A stretch of DNA of 15,592 nt from an uncultured Eubacteriales bacterium (GCA_934477985.1 CAKSOR010000015.1:1-15592); one strand, 5' to 3'. Positions 1 to 6,531 are shown, numbered from the stretch's first letter. The notes: a model not told the origin generated them from the sequence alone. Numbers and translations are program-made.

Positions 1-615
1 GCCCTGTCCGATCTCGGTGATGTACTGCTTATCCGACATTCCCATGTCCTTGAGGTGCAGGATGTCGATTCGTCCCGCGAGCTTCTCCATCCAGGCTCTG
101 ACGTCTCCGCCGCCGTGCTGTACCCAGTACGTATCGAGCACGAACGAGATGTTGTCCTTATCGAATCCCTCGACTAAGTAGTCGAGCATCGTCTTGCCGT
201 CGAACTTCCTGAACTCGAAGCTGTGGTTGTGGTAGGTGAACCTGAATCCCGACTTCGCTATATAAGCCGCGAACTCGTTCGCCTTGTCGATGAACGCCTT
301 CAGCGCGTCAAGACTCTCGCGAGCCTCGCCGGGCATGCCTCCGATGCCGATGTTGGTCGTTCCGAGAAGCTCGTGCTCGCGCATCGCCTTGTCCGGGTCG
401 GCGATCAGGTCGTTGAAGCCGCAGTGTGTGCCGCAGATCTTCAGCCCGGTCTCCTTCGCGATTTCAGCGAACTTCTCAGCGCCGACGAAAAAGCCGGCGG
501 TCTGTCCGATGTCGTAGCCGAGCTCGCGGAGCTTCTTGAAGCTGGTTCTGATGGAATCCTCGTCCTTCATGCAGTCGCGGATTGTGAAAAGCTGTACGCC
601 TAATTCTTTTATCAT
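1..615 (-). CDS. Sugar phosphate isomerase/epimerase family protein (TIM barrel), 3' end beyond window
   Basis: The first 205 codons of a gene that runs off the left edge. The product resembles the xylose isomerase-like TIM-barrel superfamily, whose members isomerise or epimerise sugars, keto-sugars or inositol derivatives using a divalent metal. Visible landmarks are YHNHSFEF (about residues 128-135), LDTYWVQHGGGDV (160-172), ILHLKDM (185-191) and EIGQG (201-205). H129, H131, D161, H187 and E201 are candidate metal or substrate ligands by family analogy. There is no signal peptide, so it is probably cytoplasmic. The ATG at 615 is chosen because AGGAG sits about 8 nt upstream. It follows the Gfo/Idh oxidoreductase gene across a 214-bp gap holding a repeat. 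Such barrels often pair with Gfo/Idh enzymes in polyol or keto-sugar catabolism, so a shared pathway is likely, but the substrate cannot be named. The ORF is open to base 1. Confidence 0.85.
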   Translation of the reverse strand, partial: MIKELGVQLFTIRDCMKDEDSIRTSFKKLRELGYDIGQTAGFFVGAEKFAEIAKETGLKICGTHCGFNDLIADPDKAMREHELLGTTNIGIGGMPGEARESLDALKAFIDKANEFAAYIAKSGFRFTYHNHSFEFRKFDGKTMLDYLVEGFDKDNISFVLDTYWVQHGGGDVRAWMEKLAGRIDILHLKDMGMSDKQYITEIGQG

Positions 616-644
616 TTTCGTTTCTCCTGATTCTTTTTATTATT

Positions 645-808
645 AATTATTCATTAATCACTATTCAATATTCATTCCTGTGACAATCGCCCTCCACGAA
701 AGAGTATCCCCTCGCTGTCGGGTTCGCCCCTCGTCTGAGGTATGCCGACGTTTTCAAATGAATAATGAATAGTGAATAATGATGTCGCCGTTATACGGCT
801 AATGAATA
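645..808. repeat. Heptamer repeat array with inverted arms (family A, copy 1)
   Basis: The gap between the Gfo/Idh gene and the TIM-barrel gene is largely repeat. Four contiguous 7-bp units lie at 648-675 on the plus strand: TATTCAT, TAATCAC, TATTCAA, TATTCAT. Three units in opposite orientation lie at 758-778 (ATGAATA, ATGAATA, GTGAATA), and one more at 802-808. The two arms are therefore inverted repeats around an 82-bp GC-richer centre. A small hairpin, GCCGT-TAT-ACGGC, sits at 787-799. A related five-unit array occurs at 9699-9733. No transposase is present. This could be a MITE-like non-autonomous element or a slippage-prone intergenic repeat; the sequence does not decide. A weak promoter-like TTGAAT plus AATAAT pair falls in the left arm, but I would not rely on it. 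Confidence 0.7.
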
Positions 809-829
809 ATACTACGAGTCCCGCGTCGT

Positions 830-1876
830 TTACTCGAAGTAAATTGTCTTGCCGGTTCTCGCGGACTCGTAGACAGCGTTGACGATTCTCACGCTCTTTA
901 TCGCCTCAAGCGGCAGAATCTGCGGGTCCTTGCCCTCAATCACGGCGTCGACAATATTCTCGACCATCGAGGCGTGTCCGGTCACAAGCGTCGGGTCGGA
1001 CTTAACCGCGATACGGTTTCCGCCTGCGTACTTGTCGAGCATATCCTCCTCTTCCTCTTCCTCGTCGTCGGAGTCTTTGAATCTCCAGCGCTTCAGAATA
1101 TCGGCGTCAGCCTCGATAGAGCCGCCCTCGCCGTAGAGCTGGATGTCGGTGCTCAGTCCCGGATAAGCGCAGGTCGTGCTGACAAACGTAGCCGCCGCGC
1201 CGGATTTGAAGGTTATAACCGACGCGGTCATATCCTCGGTCTCGATATTGTGCTCGTAGATTCCCATGACCGAGTGCACGCTCTTTACATCGCCCATCAG
1301 CCACTGCATCAGGTCGACAGTGTGAACCGCCTGATTCATCAGCGAGCCTCCGCCGTCCATCGCCCACGTGCCGTGCCAGCCGTTGTCGTAGTAGTGCTGG
1401 TCGCGGTACCACTTGACCGCGAATGTGCCGAGCACCTGTCTGCCGAGTCTGCCCGAGTCGACGGCTTCCTTGATAGGCTTCATGACGGCGTTGTTGCGGT
1501 TCTGGTGGACGACTCCGCATATCTTTCCGGTGCGCACGCGCGCCTCCTCGATCTTCAGAGCGGCTTCGACCGTGATGTCGATCGGCTTCTCGACGAGGAC
1601 ATTCTTCCCGGCTTCCATAGCCTTCACGGCGAACTCGGCGTGCATAGCGCTCGGAAGCGCAATGCTGACAATGTCAATTTCGGGGTCTTTAAGCATCTCG
1701 TCGAAATCAAGATAGGTCTTCGTGCCGGGGTACTGGAGGGCAACCTTGTCCATCTTCTCCTGAATCAGGTCGCAGACAGCGACGAGCTCGCACTTGTCAT
1801 ACTTCGCGGCGGCGTCAACGTGAGCCTTTCCGACTCCCAGACCCGCCACGGCATAGCCGATTTTTCCATTCTTCAT
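830..1876 (-). CDS. Gfo/Idh/MocA family NAD(P)-dependent oxidoreductase
   Basis: A 348-residue oxidoreductase, the usual size for the family that oxidises or reduces sugar or polyol carbons with NAD(P). The N-terminal Rossmann fold shows AGLGVGKAHV (11-20), the acidic end of beta-2 at VAVCD (32-36) and the family motif VEKP (95-98). The C-terminal half has GGGSLMNQAVHTVDLMQWL (175-193), where H185 matches the conserved catalytic-site histidine. There is no signal peptide. ATG at 1876 is chosen because AAAGGA lies just upstream; the frame stays open to 2002, but that stretch is the hairpin repeat. An oddity is an almost wholly acidic run, DSDDEEEEEED, at 268-278, unusual for the family. It lies downstream of the GH36 gene and upstream of a TIM-barrel isomerase, fitting a sugar-modification role. 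Exact substrate unknown. Confidence 0.9.
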   Translation of the reverse strand: MKNGKIGYAVAGLGVGKAHVDAAAKYDKCELVAVCDLIQEKMDKVALQYPGTKTYLDFDEMLKDPEIDIVSIALPSAMHAEFAVKAMEAGKNVLVEKPIDITVEAALKIEEARVRTGKICGVVHQNRNNAVMKPIKEAVDSGRLGRQVLGTFAVKWYRDQHYYDNGWHGTWAMDGGGSLMNQAVHTVDLMQWLMGDVKSVHSVMGIYEHNIETEDMTASVITFKSGAAATFVSTTCAYPGLSTDIQLYGEGGSIEADADILKRWRFKDSDDEEEEEEDMLDKYAGGNRIAVKSDPTLVTGHASMVENIVDAVIEGKDPQILPLEAIKSVRIVNAVYESARTGKTIYFE

Positions 1877-1891
1877 AGTGTTATCCTTTCC

Positions 1892-1972
1892 TGTCAGGGG
1901 GCGGAGACCCCTTTTAAGGAATGGGGTCTCCGCCCCCCAACACCCCCCACCTCCCCCAAACCTTTTCAAACA
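1892..1972 (-). repeat. G-run/hairpin leader element (family B, copy 1)
   Basis: This lies just upstream of the ribosome binding site of the Gfo/Idh gene. Read on the minus strand it starts TGTTTGAAAAGG, continues with runs GGGGG, GGGGGG and GGGGGG, then a 15-bp perfect stem (1897-1911 with 1923-1937, loop of 11) ending CCCCTGA. A second copy in the same orientation precedes rsfS at 9428-9496. The stem differs between copies but stays fully paired. No U-run follows the hairpin on the minus strand, so it does not look like a standard terminator. The G-runs could form a quadruplex. It could be a mobile or dispersed element, or a leader RNA structure affecting translation. Confidence 0.7.
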
Positions 1973-2041
1973 GGAGGTTATCAGCACACTACCGTTCATC
2001 ACAGCGAATGGGTTTGTATGGGGTGTCGTTTTTTATTTATT

Positions 2042-2066
2042 CCCACGCCCGATTCATCGGTGCGGG
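2042..2066 (-). other. Hairpin in the gap between the GH36 and Gfo/Idh genes
   Basis: On the minus strand CCCGC-A-CCGAT-GA-ATCGG-GC-GTGGG folds into a two-part stem of ten pairs, one of them G-U. It is followed on that strand by A-rich sequence rather than U's, so it is not a normal intrinsic terminator. The rest of 1973-2118 shows no gene. A TATATT sequence at about 2078-2083 has no good -35 partner, so whether the Gfo/Idh gene has its own promoter or reads through from GH36 is open. Confidence 0.4.
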
Positions 2067-2118
2067 TTGTTAAATATAGTTAGTTACCAACGGAAAGATC
2101 GGCTATGCGATATTTCTG

Positions 2119-4245
2119 TCAGTCCATGACCTTCCAGGTCTCGGTGTGGCTGTAATAGTCTCCGAACATACCAAGCGTGATTCCGCCGTTCATCAGCGCC
2201 GCTCCGCTCAGCTTCTTGCCCGACTCTGAAACATAAACCGCCTTCGGGTCGAGTCCGCGCATCCTGAATCTCTGCGACTGCTTTTCCCACTGTCTCATGC
2301 CGTGTCCGAACGCGAAGAGAGTGAACTCGGTCCTGTCGCGCTTTACGTACTGTAAGACCGAATAGGGGTGCTCGTGCGCCGACGCGACGCGGTAGACATA
2401 CGCGTCCTGGAGTCCCGGTCTGAGCGTCTTGAAGCGGCTCACGGCGGCTTTCAGCTTATCGAGCTCCTCGTCGCCGCACTTAAGCAGGTTGACGCCGACA
2501 CTCATCGAGCCGGTCATTCCGCTGTTCACTCTGAACTCAAGCGGCGCTTCACGCTTATTGACATGGTTCGGCGAGGGCGAGACATTGCCCGCTCCGCCGG
2601 CGAGCTTCGGTACAAAGAGCATCGAGTAGCCCTCGTGCAGAAGCATTACGTCAATCGGGTCGGCGTTGTCGGAGCGGTTCACGCGGTCAGCGTAGGGGAG
2701 CATTCCGTAGTCGGCTCTGCCGCCGCCCGAGGCGCAGTTTTCGAGTAAAAGATCGGGGAACTTCTCGTTCAGGTGCTTCCAGATGCGCTCGATATTCTTC
2801 ATGTACTTCACGGCGACACCGCGCTCGAGATTATCAAGACCGATTTCGGTCTGCTCGCGGTTCATGTCCCACTTGAGGTAGTCGAGCTTAGCTTCGGTTA
2901 TCAGCCGGTCAAGCCAGTCGATAGTCCAGTCGGTGATGTCGTCGCGCGACATGTCGAGTACGCACTGAGTCCTTGAGAGCGTCCGGTCGCGGTTCGGCTC
3001 GGAGAGAACCCAGTCGGGATGGGCACGGTAGAGGTCTGAGTCGGGGTTCACCATCTCGGGCTCGACCCAGAGACCGAACATCAGTCCGGCTTCGTGAGCC
3101 TTGTCGGCGATGTAACCGAGTCCGTGCGGGAATCTTTCGGGGTCAATCACCCAGTCGCCGAGTCCGCGCTTGTCGTTTGTGCGTCCCTTCATCCAGCCGT
3201 CGTCGATGACGTATAACTCCGCGCCGATGTACTTCGCCTTCGGGATGAAGTCAATCAGCTTCTGTTCATCTATGCTGAACTCATACGGATACCAGGTGTT
3301 GTAGATGACCGGTCGGACGGCGTGCGCCTTGTCGGACTTCTTTCCGCGCGGCAGAATGTGGTCGAACTGCCAGTCGTAGAGCACCTCGCTCATACGCTCG
3401 AATCCGCGGTCGGAGAAGCCAGCAATCGCCGCGGGAGTCTCGAACACCTCGCCGGGCTCAAGCGGAATCTCGGCGGTGCGGTCATTCACACCGAGCGTCA
3501 GGCTGGTACGCTTCATCGACTGCGAGTGCAGAGTCTCAGCGAGTATGCGGAAGTCTCCGCTGTACATAAGCGCGCCGAAATAAACCTCACCGGAGGTCTC
3601 GGTGGCGCGTCCACCGGCGTCAAGCGCGAAGAAAGGCAGTATATGCGCCGCCGCGTCGGTGAGATAATTTGTCTCAAGCAGGATTCCGCCCTGAGCGACC
3701 ATCTGCCTGTGCGGCTGATATTCAGCGCCCCACTCGCCGGCAAAATGAGTCATGCGGTAGTCCTCGCCGAGCGGAAGCTCGAGGGTGGCGCTCATAGCCG
3801 AGCGGAGGATGACCTTACCGTCGGTGTGGTTCCCGATAATCGCGCGGCGCCCGATAAGCGGGAGATCGCCATAGGTTTTGTAGATGAGCTTCACGTCGAG
3901 CCCATAGAAGCTGTCTGAGAGCGTTACAATCAGCGAGTCGGAGGTTATCTCGTGTGAGCGGTACTCAAGCCGCAGGGTCTCCGAGCCGTCGGGGAATCTG
4001 ACCCTGATCGCCGGAGCGGCGTAGTCGAACGGAGCTCCGAAGCGGTACTCGCCGGAGTTGCATCCGCGCGGACGCCAGGTGGTGTTGAGATCGGGCAGAA
4101 GGAGCTCGTAGTCGTCGTCGGAGCACATCGGAACGCCCCAGTGAAGGCTGATGAGTTCTCCGTGGGAGTTGACCGCGAAGGCATACTCCATCGACGGCAG
4201 TATGATCCGGAATAATTTCTTGTCAGGTGCGAAGGTTATCTGCAT
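2119..4245 (-). CDS. Alpha-galactosidase, glycoside hydrolase family 36
   Basis: A 708-residue cytoplasmic enzyme that hydrolyses terminal alpha-linked galactose, as in melibiose and raffinose-type sugars, with retention of configuration. The layout is an N-terminal beta-sandwich (to about 300), a catalytic TIM barrel (about 310-600) and a small C-terminal beta domain. Family signatures include VIDDGW (346-351), GLWVEPEMVNPDSDLYRAHP (391-410), YLKWDMNRE with nucleophile D460, CASGGGR (504-510) and NRSDNADP with acid/base D526. The length is normal and both catalytic acids are present. ATG at 4245 is chosen because GGAGGA lies 8-12 nt upstream; the frame is open 21 codons further, but that extension overlaps the promoter. 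No signal peptide is visible, so the substrate must be imported. The substrate-binding protein is encoded just upstream. A related alpha-glycosidic specificity is possible. Confidence 0.95.
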   Translation of the reverse strand: MQITFAPDKKLFRIILPSMEYAFAVNSHGELISLHWGVPMCSDDDYELLLPDLNTTWRPRGCNSGEYRFGAPFDYAAPAIRVRFPDGSETLRLEYRSHEITSDSLIVTLSDSFYGLDVKLIYKTYGDLPLIGRRAIIGNHTDGKVILRSAMSATLELPLGEDYRMTHFAGEWGAEYQPHRQMVAQGGILLETNYLTDAAAHILPFFALDAGGRATETSGEVYFGALMYSGDFRILAETLHSQSMKRTSLTLGVNDRTAEIPLEPGEVFETPAAIAGFSDRGFERMSEVLYDWQFDHILPRGKKSDKAHAVRPVIYNTWYPYEFSIDEQKLIDFIPKAKYIGAELYVIDDGWMKGRTNDKRGLGDWVIDPERFPHGLGYIADKAHEAGLMFGLWVEPEMVNPDSDLYRAHPDWVLSEPNRDRTLSRTQCVLDMSRDDITDWTIDWLDRLITEAKLDYLKWDMNREQTEIGLDNLERGVAVKYMKNIERIWKHLNEKFPDLLLENCASGGGRADYGMLPYADRVNRSDNADPIDVMLLHEGYSMLFVPKLAGGAGNVSPSPNHVNKREAPLEFRVNSGMTGSMSVGVNLLKCGDEELDKLKAAVSRFKTLRPGLQDAYVYRVASAHEHPYSVLQYVKRDRTEFTLFAFGHGMRQWEKQSQRFRMRGLDPKAVYVSESGKKLSGAALMNGGITLGMFGDYYSHTETWKVMD

Positions 4246-4279
4246 TTCGTTTTCCTCCAGAAAATAATGTTGCAAGTAT

Positions 4280-4308
4280 ATTGTAGCAGACCGTGGGGGA
4301 AATGTCAA
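4280..4308 (-). promoter_or_regulatory. Sigma-A-type promoter, inner, for the GH36 gene
   Basis: On the minus strand TTGACA (4303-4308), a 17-bp spacer and TACAAT (4280-4285) match the housekeeping consensus at 11 of 12 positions. Transcription would start near 4273, leaving a leader of about 28 nt containing the GGAGGA ribosome binding site. Confidence 0.85.
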
Positions 4309-4311
4309 TGC

Positions 4312-4341
4312 AAACTTTCAGGAATTTTTCCGGAAAAGTTT
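4312..4341. promoter_or_regulatory. Inverted repeat next to the GH36 promoter, possible operator
   Basis: The outer arms AAACTTT and AAAGTTT (plus strand 4312-4318 and 4335-4341) are reverse complements. Inside lies a perfect 12-bp palindrome, TTTTCCGGAAAA (4326-4337). The repeat begins four bases upstream of the -35 box and lies between the two promoters, a position that suits an activator site for the inner promoter or a roadblock for the outer one. No regulator gene is in the window, so the binding protein is unknown. Confidence 0.4.
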
Positions 4342-4438
4342 AACGCCAACCATCCGGGAATCCGGCAGACGTGGTTTTCAGATGCCGCCGGTAACCCATT
4401 CCCGCTTTTCAGCCGGAGTAGTGTTATCGGACAAGTCT

Positions 4439-4467
4439 ATTATACTACATGAATCCCTGAATGTAAA
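4439..4467 (-). promoter_or_regulatory. Sigma-A-type promoter, outer, upstream of the GH36 gene
   Basis: On the minus strand TTTACA (4462-4467), a 17-bp spacer and TATAAT (4439-4444) match the consensus at 11 of 12 positions. It would start near 4432 and read through about 190 nt to the GH36 start, passing the inner promoter. It may be a second GH36 promoter or drive a short leader RNA. Confidence 0.75.
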
Positions 4468-4548
4468 GAGTCCGCGGGCATTTTGGTTCGAAAACCTATA
4501 TAAATCCGCAAATTATGAGGGTTTATCTCAACTCCGCGAGCGCCAGAA

Positions 4549-6021
4549 TCACTTTCCGTACTCCTCAATGATCTTGGCAAGATCGGCTGTGACCTTAGAC
4601 TCATTCTGAGCGTAATAGGTCGAGAAGTTGTGGTCACTGGTTTTCGCAAGATTATATCCAGCGCTGCCGAATGTTCCGCCGCAGTAATAGTAGCCGATAT
4701 CGAACACGCGGCCTTCCTTGATTATGTCAAGCATCTGAACCGAAAGATCGTCGCGCGTGTACTTCTTCTGAAGCGCTACCTCATAGTACGCCGGTATAAC
4801 CGTTCTGTAGCCCTCCGCGCAGAGAGCCTCGAGAATCACCGAAGTGCGCTCCGCGTCGGGATTCGTTATCGGAACAATGAAGAGATTCGTTCCGGAATCG
4901 ACGTTCGTGTAATATTTTTCGCAGGTCTCGTCATACTTCGGCGCGGGAACGATTCCGAAATCGTTCTTCATGTCGCGCATATAGGATATATCATTGAGGT
5001 TTCCGTCCATGAAGAGCGCGCGTCCTTCCGAGAAGACCTTCTTGCAGTCATAGACGCTGAGTTTTTCGTCTCGGTTCAGTTCCATATAGCAGTTGTCGGT
5101 GTCAAGGAGCTTGAAATAATCCTCGAAGACCTTGATATTGCGTTCGGTATTTATCGTGAGCTTCAGAACGCCGTCCTTGTCGGTCTCGACAATGCGTCCG
5201 CCGCCGGTAGTCAGAGCCTGAATCGGACCGACCCACTGATAGGTCGCGTAGCCGAAGAGATCCTTGTCGGGTTCGAACTTTCCGTTTCCGTCAAGATCAT
5301 CCGAGACAAGCTTCACAAGCCGTGAGAACTCGTCAAACACCCACTTGTCGTCAAGAACCTTCTGATACAGATATTCCTCGCCGTACTTGTCGAAGAGTGT
5401 CTTGTTGAAGAGCATACAGTCTGTCTGCGCGAGAGCCTGATAGCTTATGTCTCCGACCATTGTGAAGAGCTTTCCGTTTATTTCAAAGCTCTTCCGCGCG
5501 TCCTGATCCCACCAGGGTTTATCGAGATCGACATATGTTAATTCCTTGTTCCAGTCAAGGCAGAGCGACTGCTCGGCGTATCTGAACGCGGCGCGCGCGT
5601 GCGGGACTATTATGTCGTAGGCATCCTCACCGGCAAGGATTGAGTTCACGCCGTCGGTCTCATAGTTGTTGTTCGAACTCCTTATGAGCTCGAATTTCAC
5701 TCCGAAACGCTCGGAGACGGAAGAGTTGCGATTGTAGATCGCGTCGCCGATGATCTCTCCTGTAGCCTCGTCGCTGAACATATCCCCGATCCAGTCAGGG
5801 GACGTGCTGTTTCGCATAAGGATTCTGATCGAGTAGTTGTTGTATTTGATGTCCGGAAGGTCTTCCTTTATCGCGTAGCGTGGGTCGGTGGTCTCCTCGG
5901 GGGCGGTCGTTGCGACCTCTTCGCCCGATGACGTGTCCTTTGTGTCCGGCGAAGTTTCGCCGCAGGAGTAAAGTCCGGCAAGTGAAGCCAGGATGAGAAG
6001 GATGCTGAGAGTCTTTTTCAT
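4549..6021 (-). CDS. ABC transporter extracellular solute-binding lipoprotein (sugar type)
   Basis: A 490-residue lipoprotein expected to sit on the outer face of the membrane and deliver a sugar to an ABC importer. The N-terminus has KK, a hydrophobic stretch (5-19) and a lipobox LYSC with C20 as lipidation site, then a Ser/Thr/Glu-rich linker to about residue 50. The body resembles family 1 solute-binding proteins of Clostridia, with DKPWWDQDARKSFEINGKLF (167-186). An acidic loop DDLDGNGKFEPDKD (241-254) looks like an EF-hand calcium site. ATG at 6021 follows AAGGA. The gene has its own consensus promoter at 6110-6138. No permease or ATPase gene is beside it, which is unusual. The downstream GH36 gene suggests an alpha-galactoside ligand, but this is inference. 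Confidence 0.88.
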   Translation of the reverse strand: MKKTLSILLILASLAGLYSCGETSPDTKDTSSGEEVATTAPEETTDPRYAIKEDLPDIKYNNYSIRILMRNSTSPDWIGDMFSDEATGEIIGDAIYNRNSSVSERFGVKFELIRSSNNNYETDGVNSILAGEDAYDIIVPHARAAFRYAEQSLCLDWNKELTYVDLDKPWWDQDARKSFEINGKLFTMVGDISYQALAQTDCMLFNKTLFDKYGEEYLYQKVLDDKWVFDEFSRLVKLVSDDLDGNGKFEPDKDLFGYATYQWVGPIQALTTGGGRIVETDKDGVLKLTINTERNIKVFEDYFKLLDTDNCYMELNRDEKLSVYDCKKVFSEGRALFMDGNLNDISYMRDMKNDFGIVPAPKYDETCEKYYTNVDSGTNLFIVPITNPDAERTSVILEALCAEGYRTVIPAYYEVALQKKYTRDDLSVQMLDIIKEGRVFDIGYYYCGGTFGSAGYNLAKTSDHNFSTYYAQNESKVTADLAKIIEEYGK

Positions 6022-6069
6022 GATATCTTCCTTTCTTGCTGTGCATTAACCCGTGATAAGCTGACTGAT

Positions 6070-6092
6070 CCGGTGTCACTGGGGATCACCGG
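6070..6092 (-). other. Hairpin in the leader of the solute-binding protein gene
   Basis: CCGGTG (6070-6075) and CACCGG (6087-6092) form a 6-bp stem with an 11-nt loop, about 20-40 nt after the predicted transcription start and about 50 nt before the start codon. Function unknown; it matches no riboswitch I recognise. Confidence 0.35.
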
Positions 6093-6109
6093 GAATCCGC
6101 TTTCTCTTA

Positions 6110-6138
6110 ATTATACAATACATACCCGGATTTGTCAA
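6110..6138 (-). promoter_or_regulatory. Consensus sigma-A promoter for the solute-binding protein gene
   Basis: On the minus strand TTGACA (6133-6138), a 17-bp spacer and TATAAT (6110-6115) match the consensus exactly. The leader to the ATG at 6021 is about 80 nt. The -35 box lies 12 bp beyond the rpsU terminator, so the gene starts a fresh transcription unit. Confidence 0.9.
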
Positions 6139-6149
6139 TAGAAAATGTC

Positions 6150-6184
6150 AAAAAAATTAAAAGGAGCGGCAAACGCCACCCCTT
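6150..6184 (-). terminator. Rho-independent terminator after rpsU
   Basis: On the minus strand AAGGGGTGGC (6184-6175), loop GTTT and GCCGCTCCTT (6170-6161) form a 10-bp stem with two G-U pairs, followed by TTAATTTTTTT (6160-6150). It lies about 35 nt after the rpsU stop codon. Confidence 0.93.
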
Positions 6185-6219
6185 CTAACTCAGAAGCATA
6201 TTTTCTTGCGGAAATATAA

Positions 6220-6396
6220 TTACTTCGACTTGCGCTTACGAGCCGCTTCAGACTTCTTCTTACGCTTTACGCTGGGCTTTTCGTAGTGCTCTCTCTTTCT
6301 GAGCTCTGCGAGAACTCCGGATCTCGCGCACTGTCTCTTGAATCTGCGAAGAGCGCTGTCGAGCGATTCGTTATCCTTAACTCTGACCTCTGCCAT
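6220..6396 (-). CDS. rpsU: 30S ribosomal protein S21
   Basis: A 58-residue, strongly basic protein starting MAEVRVKDNESLDSALRRFK and ending in a Lys/Arg-rich tail (SEAARKRKSK). This is the standard length and pattern of bacterial S21, which binds 16S rRNA near its 3' end on the small-subunit platform and helps start translation. RRFKRQCARSGVLAELRKREHYEKPS (17-42) is the conserved core. ATG at 6396 follows a strong GGAGGGAGG about 11 nt upstream. The gene has its own consensus promoter (6466-6494) and an intrinsic terminator (6150-6184), so it is probably a single-gene unit although it lies directly after leuS. In many Clostridia rpsU is followed by a GatB/Yqey-domain gene; here it is not. Confidence 0.97.
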   Translation of the reverse strand: MAEVRVKDNESLDSALRRFKRQCARSGVLAELRKREHYEKPSVKRKKKSEAARKRKSK

Positions 6397-6465
6397 TACC
6401 TTGATCCCTCCCTCCGCAAGTGGAAAGAAGACGAAACCTCATCAGAGATTTTCTATCTCCAGAAT

Positions 6466-6494
6466 ATTATACTATATTTTTTTGAATATGTCAA
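6466..6494 (-). promoter_or_regulatory. Consensus sigma-A promoter for rpsU
   Basis: On the minus strand TTGACA (6489-6494), a 17-bp A/T-rich spacer and TATAAT (6466-6471) match the consensus exactly. The leader to the rpsU ATG is about 65 nt and includes a small GAGAT/ATCTC hairpin near its 5' end. Confidence 0.92.
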
Positions 6495-6513
6495 GAGCAA
6501 ACCGCAAATTTCA

Positions 6514-6528
6514 GGAAAATATTTTTCC
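6514..6528 (-). terminator. Possible weak terminator after leuS
   Basis: A 6-bp inverted repeat, GGAAAA and TTTTCC, with a 3-nt loop lies just after the leuS stop codon. The stem is A/T-rich and is not followed by a U-run on the minus strand, so termination may be inefficient and leuS transcripts may enter rpsU. Confidence 0.3.
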
Positions 6529-6531
6529 GGC

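Larger units (their letters stand above)
4246..4548. other. Regulatory gap upstream of the alpha-galactosidase gene
   Basis: This 303-bp region has no supportable gene. It holds two strong minus-strand promoters (4280-4308 and 4439-4467) and an inverted repeat next to the first (4312-4341). The leader made from the outer promoter would be about 190 nt long. I see no clear intrinsic terminator after the substrate-binding protein gene, only a 4-bp GGTT-TTCG-AACC hairpin. A 19-codon ORF in the outer leader has a poor ribosome binding site and is not called. Confidence 0.6.

Noticed and set aside
648..675. Heptamer array as a CRISPR-like array
   Set aside because: Units are 7 bp and contiguous with no spacers, and no cas gene is present.
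1897..1937. Hairpin as a rho-independent terminator
   Set aside because: The stem is strong, but no U-run follows on the minus strand and the Gfo/Idh ribosome binding site comes directly after it.
1877..2002. N-terminal extension of the Gfo/Idh protein by 42 residues
   Set aside because: The extension translates the G-run hairpin repeat (a poly-Gly stretch), while the ATG at 1876 has a good ribosome binding site and begins directly at the Rossmann fold.
974..2083. Long plus-strand open frame opposite the Gfo/Idh gene
   Set aside because: It is antisense to a clear enzyme gene in GC-rich sequence, has no family motifs and no ribosome binding site. The same applies to the frame at 7291-8046 opposite leuS.
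4246..4308. 21-residue N-terminal extension of the alpha-galactosidase
   Set aside because: It would overlap the -10 and -35 boxes of a near-consensus promoter, and the ATG at 4245 has GGAGGA at proper spacing.
4321..4393. Small ORF of 19 codons in the outer leader of GH36
   Set aside because: The ribosome binding site is poor and nothing supports translation.
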